Of a stretch of DNA of 64,000 nt, positions 54,057 through 62,016 are shown one piece after another. The DNA comes from an uncultured bacterium. Its GTDB lineage: Bacteria > Actinomycetota > Coriobacteriia > Coriobacteriales > Coriobacteriaceae. A model generated the notes under the pieces. It ran no database searches. It had not been told where the DNA came from and saw only the letters and a list, made by a program, of their open reading frames with translations. Within the stretch, counting starts at the first letter, position 1; each line of letters opens with the position of its first letter. The stretch is taken from the NCBI GenBank assembly GCA_905215505.1, contig CAJMPU010000003.1:62001-126000 (forward strand), in the 5' to 3' direction. The translations under genes and the position numbers were made by a program.

Positions 54057-54240
54057 AACCACCACAAAGGGGACAGGCACCTTTGTGGTGGTTGGGGACG
54101 GTTTGTCTCGATCTGTAACAGGTAGGCAGCCAAAACCGGGCTTGGTGTTACAGATCGAGATTTTCGGGCAGCCCCCCCGCAGTTTGTCTAAATCTGTAAC
54201 AGGTAGAGACGATTTAGCCCGCTAGATGTTACAAATCGAG
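54057..54240. repeat. Cluster of three REP-like palindromes
   Basis: First: arms AACCACCACAAAGG (54057-54070) and CCTTTGTGGTGGTT (54080-54093) with loop GGACAGGCA. Second: TCTCGATCTGTAACA (54106-54120) with exact complement at 54146-54160. Third, imperfect: AATCTGTAACA near 54191 with TGTTACAAATC near 54227. GGGGAC motifs occur between them. No gene in 53906-54250. Confidence 0.8.
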
Positions 54241-54250
54241 ACGGAAGATG

Positions 54251-54895
54251 CTAGTCACAGGCGATGTCGAGGTTCTTGCCGACGAGGCCCACGTAGCCGC
54301 CCTCGGCAGCCTTGGGACTATCTGCGTGGCAGAGAACCCACTTGTCGGCCTTCCAGTAGCAGTAGCTGTCGCCGGCGGCGGGCATGTCGGCTGCACCCTC
54401 GGGGCGCGGACCATTGGTGCCGGCGGGCAGCGCAACCATCACCTGGAAGCCGCCGTCGTCGACCATGCAGGGCGTGTAGTGAAGCGTGGTGTTGAAGACT
54501 TCGACGACCGTACCCGCCGGCACGCGGAACGCCTTGACGCACGCGGTGTCGAGCTTGCCGTCCTCGATCTCCCAGCGATGCGCCACGAGCAGGATAAAGT
54601 CGCGGGCGCCCAGGTTAAACTCGCTGGCGCGGTGATACTCCAGGCAGTTGAGGCGTGTGTTGTGGCCGTTGCACCAGCCGAGCTGGAAGGGGCGGCCGCC
54701 AAACATGAGAAAGCCCAGTTTGTCGGCATCCTTGACGCCCTCGAGCTCCGGCGCACTTGCTACGTACTTGCTGCCCTCGGGAATGGGCGTGGCAGAGAGC
54801 GCCTCGAGCACGGGCGACGTGAGCTCGGACGGAACGTCATCCCAAACGTTGCCATAGGATTTGAACTCGGGATCGTTGACAGAATAGATGTGCAT
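54251..54895 (-). CDS. DUF4867 family protein
   Basis: A 214-residue protein beginning MHIYSVNDPEFKSYGNVWDD, typical of DUF4867, a family with a cupin-like or KduI-like sugar-isomerase look that is found near sugar catabolic genes. Segment NCLEYHRASEFNLGARDFILLVAHRWEIEDGKLDT fits a metal-binding barrel (His and Glu), and LHYTPCMVDDGGF follows. Length is normal. GGAG before ATG 54895. It is close to the sugar genes downstream but in its own unit next to luxS. Confidence 0.75.
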   Translation of the reverse strand: MHIYSVNDPEFKSYGNVWDDVPSELTSPVLEALSATPIPEGSKYVASAPELEGVKDADKLGFLMFGGRPFQLGWCNGHNTRLNCLEYHRASEFNLGARDFILLVAHRWEIEDGKLDTACVKAFRVPAGTVVEVFNTTLHYTPCMVDDGGFQVMVALPAGTNGPRPEGAADMPAAGDSYCYWKADKWVLCHADSPKAAEGGYVGLVGKNLDIACD

Positions 54896-54978
54896 GTTCG
54901 CTCCTGTTCGTAAATGTGACTATACGAACATTCTAGAACAAACATGAGCGATTTTGAACGCTCGTCCCGACCACTCAA

Positions 54979-55011
54979 CAAAAAGGCGCCCCCGCATAAG
55001 CGAAGGCGCCC
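54979..55011 (-). terminator. Terminator of luxS
   Basis: GGGCGCC and GGGCGCC-compatible arms (55005-55011 and 54985-54991) with a run of T on the minus strand (54979-54984). It lies about 30 bases past the luxS stop. Confidence 0.7.
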
Positions 55012-55039
55012 AATGCGCGCGCTTTGGGCGATAAAGCCC

Positions 55040-55528
55040 TTACGCCTGCTGGTAGTGCAGGTGCTTCTCGTCGATATCGGCCAGATCGCGGTCGAGATAA
55101 CGGCGCGCAAGCCAGTTTGCCATGGGGAGGTTCTGGTCCAGGTAGTTACCGCACTCCTCGGGAGCGGCACCGGGAACATCGCCCTCAAAGCCCGCGACAA
55201 ACGCGAACAGCTCACGCACGAGCGGCAAGATCTCCTCGCTCGTCACCTCGCCAAATACGACGAGGTAAAAGCCCGTGCGGCAGCCCATGGGGCCAAAGTA
55301 GACAATGCGGCTCGACCACTCGGCATGATTGCGAAGGAACGTCGCACCCAGATGCTCGATGGTGTGGCACTCGGCCGTGTTCATGACCGGCTCCTTGTTG
55401 GGCGTGGTCAGGCGCAGGTCAAACGTGGTGACGGCGGCACCGGTCGCCGGATCGCGGTCGATGCGGCTCACGTACACGCCGGGCTCAAGCAGCAGATGGT
55501 CAACGGAAAAACTCGCGATGCGCTCCAT
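55040..55528 (-). CDS. luxS: S-ribosylhomocysteine lyase LuxS
   Basis: A 162-residue metalloenzyme that cleaves S-ribosylhomocysteine to homocysteine and the AI-2 precursor DPD in the activated methyl cycle. Metal ligands lie in HTIEH (55-59) and Cys in GPMGCRTGFY. Catalytic Cys is in the RIDRD...region-equivalent and ETxEC-type segment NTAECHTIEH (C54? next to the metal motif differs from the usual Cys near 84), so the active residue should be confirmed by alignment. Length is typical. GGATCTGCC before ATG 55528. No pfs/mtnN gene is adjacent. Confidence 0.9.
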   Translation of the reverse strand: MERIASFSVDHLLLEPGVYVSRIDRDPATGAAVTTFDLRLTTPNKEPVMNTAECHTIEHLGATFLRNHAEWSSRIVYFGPMGCRTGFYLVVFGEVTSEEILPLVRELFAFVAGFEGDVPGAAPEECGNYLDQNLPMANWLARRYLDRDLADIDEKHLHYQQA

Positions 55529-55604
55529 GGCAGATCCTCTCGGTAGTCAATTTAGGACGGGACTCTTTTAGCTGGTTGGAATGGTCGCACCAATCATACC
55601 AGTC

Positions 55605-55683
55605 AAAAAAGCCCCGTCCCAAATGAGCTACCCGGGACGGGGCCCGAATGATTTTTTAATCCCCGTCCCAGAAAAATCATTCT
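55605..55683 (-). terminator. Terminator of the FGGY kinase, part of a dispersed repeat
   Basis: Arms GCCCCGTCCC (55611-55620) and GGGACGGGGC (55634-55643) followed on the minus strand by TTTTTT. A second inverted pair, GAATGATTTTT and AAAAATCATTC, flanks CCCCGTCCCAG between 55646 and 55683. A related copy ends the nucleoside hydrolase unit at 61968-62005. Confidence 0.8.
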
Positions 55684-57172
55684 AGGCAGTGTACGAGATG
55701 GTGGCGGCTACGGCGTGGCGCCAGCCGGTGATCTTTTTGGCGCGCTCGTCGGCGGTCATGGCAGGCTCCACGATGCCGCGGGCCCCATAGACGTCGACGA
55801 CATCGCGCGTATACATGCCCAGCGCAATGCCGCAGGCCCAGGCCGCACCCAGGCCGCTCATCTCGTCGTTGCTCGCGATGCGGATAGGCGAGCCAACCAA
55901 GTCGCTCTCAAACTGCATCAGGTACGCATCGCGCGTGGGACCGCCGTCAACGCGAAGCTCGGCAAGTGCCGCGCCCGAATCCTCGACCATTGCGTCAATT
56001 ACGTCAAAGATTTGATAGGCAATCGATTCGTCTGCAGCTTTTACGAACTCCGCGCGACCCGTGGTGCGCGTCATGCCAAAGACGCAGCCCTCGGCGTCAC
56101 TCGCCCAGTGCGGCGCGCCCAAACCGGTAAACGCCGGCACAAAGTAGACGCGGCTCGCCGGATTGGCGGCGTAGCACAGGTCGGTAACTTCCTCGGGGTT
56201 ATTGATGAGCTCCAGATCGTCGCGCAGCCACGTCTTGACGGCGCCGGCATAGCTCACGTTGCCCTCGAGCACGTACTCGGTCACGCCGTCCATGCGCCAT
56301 GCGAGCGAGCTCGAAAGCCCGTGCGAGCTGGCAACGAACTCGTTGCCGACGTTCATCATGACCGAGCTGCCGGTGCCATAGGTCGCCTTGGCCATGCCGC
56401 GACTATGGCAGCCTTGGGCAAACAAGGCCGCGTGGCTGTCGCCGAGCACGCCGTGAATGGGCACGGGCGCCGGCAAAAAGCCGCCCAGATCCGTCGTGCC
56501 GAACAGGCCGTCGGAATCGGTCACCTGCGGCAGGCAGGCCACGTCGACGCCAAAGGCCTCGCACACCGGCTCGCTCCAGCAGCCACGGCGCAGGTCAAAG
56601 AGCTGCGTGCGGCTGGCGTTAGACCAGTCGCAGCGGAACTCCGCACCGCCCGTGAGCGTCCAGACCACCCAGGCATCGATGGTACCCAGGCACAGCTCGC
56701 CCGCCGCGGCAGCCTCGGCAGCAGCGGGAACGTTCGCGAGGATCCAGGCCATCTTGCCCGCCGGGTAGTAGGGCGAGAGCACCAGACCCGTCGTGTCACG
56801 CACCAGCTCGGCCACACCCTCGCGCGCGGCCAGCTTGTCGCACAGCTCGCGGGCGCGGGCGCACTGCCACACCACGGCATCGCACAGCGGCTCGTCCGTC
56901 GTGCGGTTCCAGGCAACGGTGGTCTCGCGCTGGTTGGAGATGCCGATGCCGGCGATGTCGGCCGGATCGACCCCGGTCTCCTCCACCACAGCGCGCGCCA
57001 CGGCCAGCACATTGGCGGCAATCTCGGCCGGATCATGGCTCACCCAGCCGGCCTCGTTGACAATCTGGCGATGCGAGCGGTCGGCACGATGAATCAAATG
57101 GCCGCCCTCGTCCACCAGCAGCGCCTTGGTGCCCTGCGTGGACTGATCGATCCCGATGATGTATTTACTCAT
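55682..57172 (-). CDS. FGGY-family carbohydrate kinase (glycerol kinase-like)
   Basis: A 496-residue sugar kinase. The N-terminal phosphate loop is IIGIDQSTQGTKALLVD, and GISNQRETTVAWNRTT, CLGTIDAWVVW and GVLGDSHAALF are FGGY motifs; ATP-binding GSSVMMNVG is in the C-terminal half. Overall it is closest to glycerol kinase, but the first motif (DQSTQGTKA) differs from the DQGTTSTRA of GlpK. Given the split transketolase and sugar isomerase upstream on the same strand, the substrate is more likely a ketose. AGGAGAG before ATG 57172. A 176-base spacer with a REP-like element separates it from the transketolase, so it may be a separate transcript. Confidence 0.8.
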   Translation of the reverse strand: MSKYIIGIDQSTQGTKALLVDEGGHLIHRADRSHRQIVNEAGWVSHDPAEIAANVLAVARAVVEETGVDPADIAGIGISNQRETTVAWNRTTDEPLCDAVVWQCARARELCDKLAAREGVAELVRDTTGLVLSPYYPAGKMAWILANVPAAAEAAAAGELCLGTIDAWVVWTLTGGAEFRCDWSNASRTQLFDLRRGCWSEPVCEAFGVDVACLPQVTDSDGLFGTTDLGGFLPAPVPIHGVLGDSHAALFAQGCHSRGMAKATYGTGSSVMMNVGNEFVASSHGLSSSLAWRMDGVTEYVLEGNVSYAGAVKTWLRDDLELINNPEEVTDLCYAANPASRVYFVPAFTGLGAPHWASDAEGCVFGMTRTTGRAEFVKAADESIAYQIFDVIDAMVEDSGAALAELRVDGGPTRDAYLMQFESDLVGSPIRIASNDEMSGLGAAWACGIALGMYTRDVVDVYGARGIVEPAMTADERAKKITGWRHAVAATISYTA

Positions 57173-57285
57173 GTACTCTCCTGTCTCCCCCGTCGATTAA
57201 AAACTAAAGCCCGACGGACAAGGAGCGAGTGGCCGACCGGCTCATGAGAGCGCAGCCGGCCTGCTCAGAATTCAACCTAAAAGGA

Positions 57286-57345
57286 TTGGTGCAAACCTGC
57301 CCCCTTTGCACCAAGTTGATGCAAAGTGACCTGTCCCCGATGCAC
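57286..57345. repeat. REP-like palindromes between transketolase and kinase genes
   Basis: TTGGTGCAAA (57286-57295) pairs with TTTGCACCAA (57305-57314), then TTGATGCAAAGTGACCTGTCCCC and GATGCACCAAT form an imperfect second unit. GTCCCC is the complement of the GGGGAC core found in other repeats in the window. Confidence 0.7.
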
Positions 57346-57348
57346 CAA

Positions 57349-58290
57349 TTACTCTGCGGGCAGGAACTCGGCGACCGTCTTGGCAATGCCTTCGCCGGTG
57401 AGGCCGTAGTGCGCAAAGACCTCGGGGCTCGTGCCGGTGATGACCGGCGCGTCGGGCAGGCTCAGGCACTTGACCGGACGCGGGCAATGCTCGCCCACCA
57501 CCTGCGCGACCATAGAGCCCAGGCCGCCGAAGGGGCTGTGCTCCTCGACCGTCACGACGGCGCGCGTGGCACCGGCAGCCTCGATCACGGCCTCGGCGTC
57601 GAGCGGCTTGACGCAGTACATGTCGAGCACCGTTGCCGAAATGCCCTGCTCGGCCAGCAGGTCGGCGGCATCCACGGCGTGGCGGACCATCTCACCGGTG
57701 GCGACGAGCGTCACATCGTTGCCGCGGCGAACCCAGGTGGCACGGTCCATCTGGAACGGACACTCGTCCTCGGTATACACGTCCTCGACCGGGTTGCGCC
57801 CCACGCGGATGTAGGCCGGCTTGTTATCGTTGACCAGGGCGCGCACGAGTTCGGCGGTCTGGAAGCGGTCGCTCGGCAGATACACGCGCATGTTGGGAAT
57901 CGCGCTCATGGCGGCGATATCCTGCGCAGAGTGGTGGCTCATACCTAAGGCGCCGTAGGACACGCCGCCCGAGATGCCGATGAGCTTAACATTGGTGTTG
58001 GAGTACGAGACGTCGACCTTGCACTGCTCATACGAGCGCGTGGTCACAAAGGACGCCGGCGAGGCGGCCCAGGCCTTCTTGCCGCACGAAGCCATGCCGG
58101 CGGCGATGCTCACCAGGTCCTGCTCGGCAATGCCGACCTCGACGGACTGCTGGGGATACCGATCGAAGAACGGCGTGAGCGACGCGGAGCCGCGGGAGTC
58201 GGAGCACAGGACGACGATGTCCTTATCGGTCTTCGCGGCCTCGAGCAGCGTGTCGCAGATAACCTTGCGATTGGCGATCTTGTTAGCCAT
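57349..58290 (-). CDS. Transketolase, C-terminal subunit
   Basis: A 313-residue protein corresponding to the pyrimidine-binding and C-terminal domains of transketolase. VEVGIAEQDLVSIAAGMA carries the catalytic Glu that activates TPP, and VTVEEHSPFGGLGSMVAQVV is in the last domain. With the upstream subunit it transfers a two-carbon unit between sugar phosphates. AAGGAGG precedes ATG 58290, which overlaps the upstream stop by eight bases, so the two subunits are coupled. Split transketolases occur in several sugar-specific pathways. Confidence 0.92.
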   Translation of the reverse strand: MANKIANRKVICDTLLEAAKTDKDIVVLCSDSRGSASLTPFFDRYPQQSVEVGIAEQDLVSIAAGMASCGKKAWAASPASFVTTRSYEQCKVDVSYSNTNVKLIGISGGVSYGALGMSHHSAQDIAAMSAIPNMRVYLPSDRFQTAELVRALVNDNKPAYIRVGRNPVEDVYTEDECPFQMDRATWVRRGNDVTLVATGEMVRHAVDAADLLAEQGISATVLDMYCVKPLDAEAVIEAAGATRAVVTVEEHSPFGGLGSMVAQVVGEHCPRPVKCLSLPDAPVITGTSPEVFAHYGLTGEGIAKTVAEFLPAE

Positions 58291-59119
58291 TGATGGCCTC
58301 CTTATGGGCAGCGAAATCGGCGATGATCTGGGCATATTCCTCATCGTTGGGCAGGTGATGATGCCAGGAGGCCTTGTCCTCCATAACGGGCGAGCCATAG
58401 CCCTTCACCGTGTTGAGGATGATGACCGTGGGCTTACCCTTGGTCTCGGCGGCCAGCGTCAGCGCGGCGTCGATGGCCTGGACGTCGTTGCCCGGAATGG
58501 AGAGCACGTTCCAGCCGAAGGCGGCCCAGCGCTCCTCCTGCGAGTCCTGCTTCATGACGTCCTCGGTGCTGCCGCTGATCTGCAGGCGGTTGCGGTCCAC
58601 GAGCGCGCACAGATTATCGAGCTGGTAGTTGCCGCCGCTCATGGCGCCCTCCCAGACCGAGCCCTCGGCAAGCTCGCCGTCACCCATGATGGTGTAGACG
58701 CGGTAGTCGCGGCCGTCCATCTTGCCGGCAAGCGCCATGCCCACGGCCACGGGCAGGCCGTGACCCAACGAGCCCGAGTTCATCTCGATGCCCTTGAGCT
58801 TGTTGTTGGGGTGACCGATGTAGGGGCTGCCGAACTTGGAGAAGCGGGCCTTGACGTCATCGAGGTCCAGATAGCCCTCGTGGCAGAGCACCGCATAGTA
58901 GGCCTCCATTGCGTGGCCCTTGGAGAGCACGAAGCGATCGCGGTTGGGATCGTCGACGGTCTCGGGCGAAATGTTGAGATGGTTGGCGTAGAGGGTCATG
59001 AGGGCATCGATCACCGACATGTCGCCGCCGATATGGCCGCCGGCGCCAGCCATGATGATATCGACGCAATCGCGGCGAAGGTCCCAACGCAGGGACTCAA
59101 GCTCTTCGATAGTTGCCAT
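58283..59119 (-). CDS. Transketolase, N-terminal TPP-binding subunit
   Basis: A 278-residue protein with the TPP diphosphate-binding motif GDGELAEGSVWEGAMSGGNYQLDNLCALVDRN, and SKGHAMEAYYAVLC, GSPYIGHPNNKLKGIEMNSGSLGHGL of the transketolase N-domain. GGAGAG precedes ATG 59119; the longer frame to 59311 has no site. Starts two bases after the isomerase stop. Needs the subunit encoded at 57349 to be active. Confidence 0.92.
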   Translation of the reverse strand: MATIEELESLRWDLRRDCVDIIMAGAGGHIGGDMSVIDALMTLYANHLNISPETVDDPNRDRFVLSKGHAMEAYYAVLCHEGYLDLDDVKARFSKFGSPYIGHPNNKLKGIEMNSGSLGHGLPVAVGMALAGKMDGRDYRVYTIMGDGELAEGSVWEGAMSGGNYQLDNLCALVDRNRLQISGSTEDVMKQDSQEERWAAFGWNVLSIPGNDVQAIDAALTLAAETKGKPTVIILNTVKGYGSPVMEDKASWHHHLPNDEEYAQIIADFAAHKEAING

Positions 59120-59121
59120 TT

Positions 59122-60522
59122 CTACTCTCCTCGCAGGTAGGCTTTGACGTCTTCTTCGATGGGATCGTACAGGTCGGGGACAATGCCGATGTACTTGCAC
59201 GCCTCGTAGAGCACCGGCACCACGTTGGCGTGGATGGCGACACAGTGGTGGATGTAGGGACCCTCGACGATCTTGGCCTCGAGGCGCTTGAGGTTTTCGA
59301 CCTCGACCCACAGGTAGGTGCCCATGCCGGCCGGGCCGTCGATGCCGCGGGCGTTGCCCAGCAGCAGCGAGTACTCGCCGTTGTCGCCGTCAAAGCGGGC
59401 AAGGGTGAGGTCGCCGTGCTTGGCCTCGGCCGTCAGCGCGCCGGGGTGATCGAAAGCCAGCGGGTAAGTGAGCTTGGGCTTGACGGCCGCGCAGCTGCAG
59501 GGCCAGGGGCCGCAGTGCTGCAGCAGCTCGCCGTTCTCGTTGTCGGGATGACGCACGGTCCAGTCGGCAAACATGCCGCGGTGACGGCCCAGGTCGGCGG
59601 CCTCGACCATCAGCGCGGTGATGGCGCCGTGGATATCGGTCTCGCATACGATAGGAATGCCCATCTCGTTGAGGATGGCGTTGGCAGCGCAGGGCATAAT
59701 GCCCAGCTCGTCCTGCAGAGCGTTCCAGCACTGAATGGCACCGGCGTTGCAGCCATACTTCTCGACCAAGCGCTTCATGGCGATAGCAAGACCGGCGACC
59801 GCGGGGACCTTGTCCTCGGGAATGCAGATCTCAAAGCTGTCACCAATGTGGGCGAGCATGGCTGCCATGGCCTGCTCGTCGGCCTGGGCGTCGCGCACGG
59901 CCTGGACAAGCTCGGTCATGGGGATGGGCGAAAGCTGAATGTTGAACTTCTCGAGCAGCTCGCCCTCGTTGCACATGGTGGACCAGAAGTCGAACGGGCG
60001 AGTGGCCATCTGCAGGATGCGGGTGTGCTTGAAAGTCTTGACCACGTTGCACACGGCCAAAAAGTCCCAGACACCGCGCTCGAACTCGGGATCGGTCAGA
60101 CGGCAGTTGGTCATGTAGGTGAAGGGAACCTGGAAGCGACGCAGGACCTTGCCGGTCGCGAACAGACCGCACTGGCTGTCGCGCAGACGAGTGCCGTCGG
60201 GCTCGGGGCGCTCGTCGCGCGGGCCCCACAGCAGCACGGGCAAGCCGAGCTCGCGCGCAAGGCGGGCGCAGACATACTCGGTACCAAAGTTGGCGTGGCA
60301 CAGCATGATGCCGTCGACGCCCTCGGCGCGGAACTTCTCGACGATAGGCGCGATATGGCTGTCGTCGAACAGCAGGCCCTCGTCGTTGATGTCGTCGATA
60401 TCCACGATGTCGACGCCGATCTCGCGCAGACGATCAGCCGTCAGGCCGCGATACTTGATCGCGTCCGGCGCGCTAAAGATGCTGCGGCGCGTGGGTACAA
60501 AGCCGAGCTTGATCTTATCCAT
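59122..60522 (-). CDS. L-fucose/L-arabinose isomerase-family protein
   Basis: A 466-residue protein of the FucI/AraA superfamily of Mn-dependent aldose-ketose isomerases. It begins KIKLGFVPTRRSIFSAPDA and contains GIMLCHANFGTEYVCARLA; candidate metal ligands are the Glu/Asp in CETDIHGAI and His in the C-terminal VEGPYIHHCVAIH. I cannot assign the substrate. First gene of the isomerase-transketolase operon, GGGGAGG before ATG 60522, downstream of repeated TAAAC-type sites that a LacI repressor encoded next door probably binds. Confidence 0.85.
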   Translation of the reverse strand: MDKIKLGFVPTRRSIFSAPDAIKYRGLTADRLREIGVDIVDIDDINDEGLLFDDSHIAPIVEKFRAEGVDGIMLCHANFGTEYVCARLARELGLPVLLWGPRDERPEPDGTRLRDSQCGLFATGKVLRRFQVPFTYMTNCRLTDPEFERGVWDFLAVCNVVKTFKHTRILQMATRPFDFWSTMCNEGELLEKFNIQLSPIPMTELVQAVRDAQADEQAMAAMLAHIGDSFEICIPEDKVPAVAGLAIAMKRLVEKYGCNAGAIQCWNALQDELGIMPCAANAILNEMGIPIVCETDIHGAITALMVEAADLGRHRGMFADWTVRHPDNENGELLQHCGPWPCSCAAVKPKLTYPLAFDHPGALTAEAKHGDLTLARFDGDNGEYSLLLGNARGIDGPAGMGTYLWVEVENLKRLEAKIVEGPYIHHCVAIHANVVPVLYEACKYIGIVPDLYDPIEEDVKAYLRGE

Positions 60523-60548
60523 GTACGTCCTCCCCTTATCACATGTTC

Positions 60549-60667
60549 AGTAAACAGATGTGTGTTTCGTTTTGTTCTGTTTACTAAATGTTTTACTCTT
60601 TTGTTTAAAAGTTTAGCGCGAAAGTCTCGTAAACGGTAGAGAAATCAGCCTAAACGGTATGTAAACA
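60549..60667 (-). promoter_or_regulatory. Promoter region of the sugar operon with LacI-type operator candidates
   Basis: AGTAAACAG (60549-60557) and CTGTTTACT (60577-60585) are exact inverted copies 28 bases apart. Further half-sites follow: TTTAAAAGTTTAG near 60604, CGTAAACGGTA near 60629, and CTAAACGGTATGTAAAC near 60650. The region is A+T-rich and lies directly upstream of the isomerase start. The likely binder is the LacI regulator at 60780-61790. A TCTAAACAG and TAAATGTTTA pair also lies upstream of that regulator at 61872-61895. Confidence 0.6.
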
Positions 60668-60686
60668 ATCTGAACATACAAGGGCA

Positions 60687-60715
60687 ACAAAAAGAGGGCC
60701 CCGAAGGACCCTCTT
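60687..60715 (-). terminator. Terminator of the LacI gene
   Basis: Arms AAGAGGG and CCCTCTT with GGCCCC/GGACC bases extending the stem, followed on the minus strand by TTTTTGTTG. About 65 bases beyond the stop at 60780. Confidence 0.75.
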
Positions 60716-60779
60716 CTGAATGGCACTATGTTAACTGCCCTAGCGAGCTTTGGCACGCTGCAGGCAATGCCGTCTCCGC

Positions 60780-61790
60780 CTAGATTTCGCGCACGCTCTG
60801 GCGCTCGACAAAATAGGTCGACACGGCCGTTTTGCAGGTATAGCTCTTGGGATTGCGGATGTTACCCACCAGACGGCGCACCGCGATCTCGCCCACCTCG
60901 TGTTTGGGAACATGCACCGTGGTGAGCGGCGGGTTGGAAAAAGCGCCCAGAGATAGGTCGTCAAAGCCGATGATCGAGACATCCTCGGGCACGCAAATGC
61001 CGTGCTCGTTGAACGCGCGCATGGCACCCACGGCGAGCACGTCGTTCTCGGCAAAGAAAGCCGTCGGCAGGTCGTCGTGCGAGGCATTGTCGAGCCACGC
61101 GCCCATGTCGCGATAAGCGCCCTCGAGCGTGGTGCCCAGCGTGACGCGCCATGCCGGATTGGCCTCGAGGTCCGCATCCTCAAGCGCTTGGCGATAGCCG
61201 CGCTCGCGGTCCTTAAAGTTGCGGATACGAAGGTCGCCCGCCAGATAGCCGATTTGCTTGTGACCTTTCTCGATAAGGTAGTCCACGGCACGCAGCACCG
61301 AATCGGTATTGGCAATGACCACGGCATCAAAGTACTGGCGGTCGCTCCAGCCATCGAGCACAATCAGGTGGGCGGCGGCGTTAGCGAACAGGGCGTAGTC
61401 CTCCTCGCCCAACTCCGTACCCATTAGTACAATAGCGGCGGCCGGATCGGCAATCAGGCCCTCGACCTGCGGACGCACGGCGTCTAGGTCGCTAAAGTCG
61501 AGCGAGACAAAGCTCGTGCTCATGCCGTGGCGACGCGCCTGGCGCTCCACGCCCTCGATGACCGCGGGGTGGAAGGTGCTCTCGTCCAGGATGGCGCCCG
61601 TCTTGCGCGCGAGCACAAACTGGATGCTCTCGAGCTGCGTCGACTGCTGATAGCCGAGCGACTGCGCGCACTCCAGGATGACTTTGGCGGTCTCCTCGCT
61701 CACGCTGCGCTTGCGGTTGAGCGCGTTGGACACGGTTGCGGGCGAAAAACCGGTGATGCGGCTGATCTCGCGAACACTTGCTTTGGCCAT
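60780..61790 (-). CDS. LacI-family transcriptional regulator
   Basis: A 336-residue repressor. HTH at 5-24 (VREISRITGFSPATVSNALN) and hinge helix, then a periplasmic-binding-protein-like sensor domain with DGWSDRQYFDAVVIAN, KGHKQIGYLAG, RERGYRQALEDA and IIGFDDLSLGAFSNPPLTTV. ATG 61790 has AGGGGG at good spacing; the frame is open further to 61871. It is in the same direction as and directly upstream of the isomerase-transketolase operon. It probably represses that operon and itself until a pathway sugar or its phosphate appears. Confidence 0.92.
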   Translation of the reverse strand: MAKASVREISRITGFSPATVSNALNRKRSVSEETAKVILECAQSLGYQQSTQLESIQFVLARKTGAILDESTFHPAVIEGVERQARRHGMSTSFVSLDFSDLDAVRPQVEGLIADPAAAIVLMGTELGEEDYALFANAAAHLIVLDGWSDRQYFDAVVIANTDSVLRAVDYLIEKGHKQIGYLAGDLRIRNFKDRERGYRQALEDADLEANPAWRVTLGTTLEGAYRDMGAWLDNASHDDLPTAFFAENDVLAVGAMRAFNEHGICVPEDVSIIGFDDLSLGAFSNPPLTTVHVPKHEVGEIAVRRLVGNIRNPKSYTCKTAVSTYFVERQSVREI

Positions 61791-61967
61791 TGTTCCCCCT
61801 AGCAACGGTCGTGGCGGAGCATCGTGGCCTGACCGCCCCGTGACTCGACAACTAAACGACCGCAAATTCAATCTAAACAGAATAGTAAATGTTTAATAGC
61901 TAGTTTAGCCTGTTGTCAAGCGAAGCGACGCGACTATTCCCCCAACGGGCGTATTTACTCGGTAGCT

Positions 61968-62005
61968 AAAAAAGCCCGTCCCAAATTGACTACATGGGAC
62001 GGGGC
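61968..62005 (-). terminator. Terminator of the ribokinase-hydrolase unit, dispersed repeat copy
   Basis: Arms GCCCGTCCC (61974-61982) and GGGACGGGGC (61996-62005), T-run TTTTTT on the minus strand. The stem, the AAATTGACTAC-like loop and the flanking GAAAATCATT resemble the terminator at 55605-55683. Confidence 0.8.
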
Positions 62006-62016
62006 GTGAAAATCAT

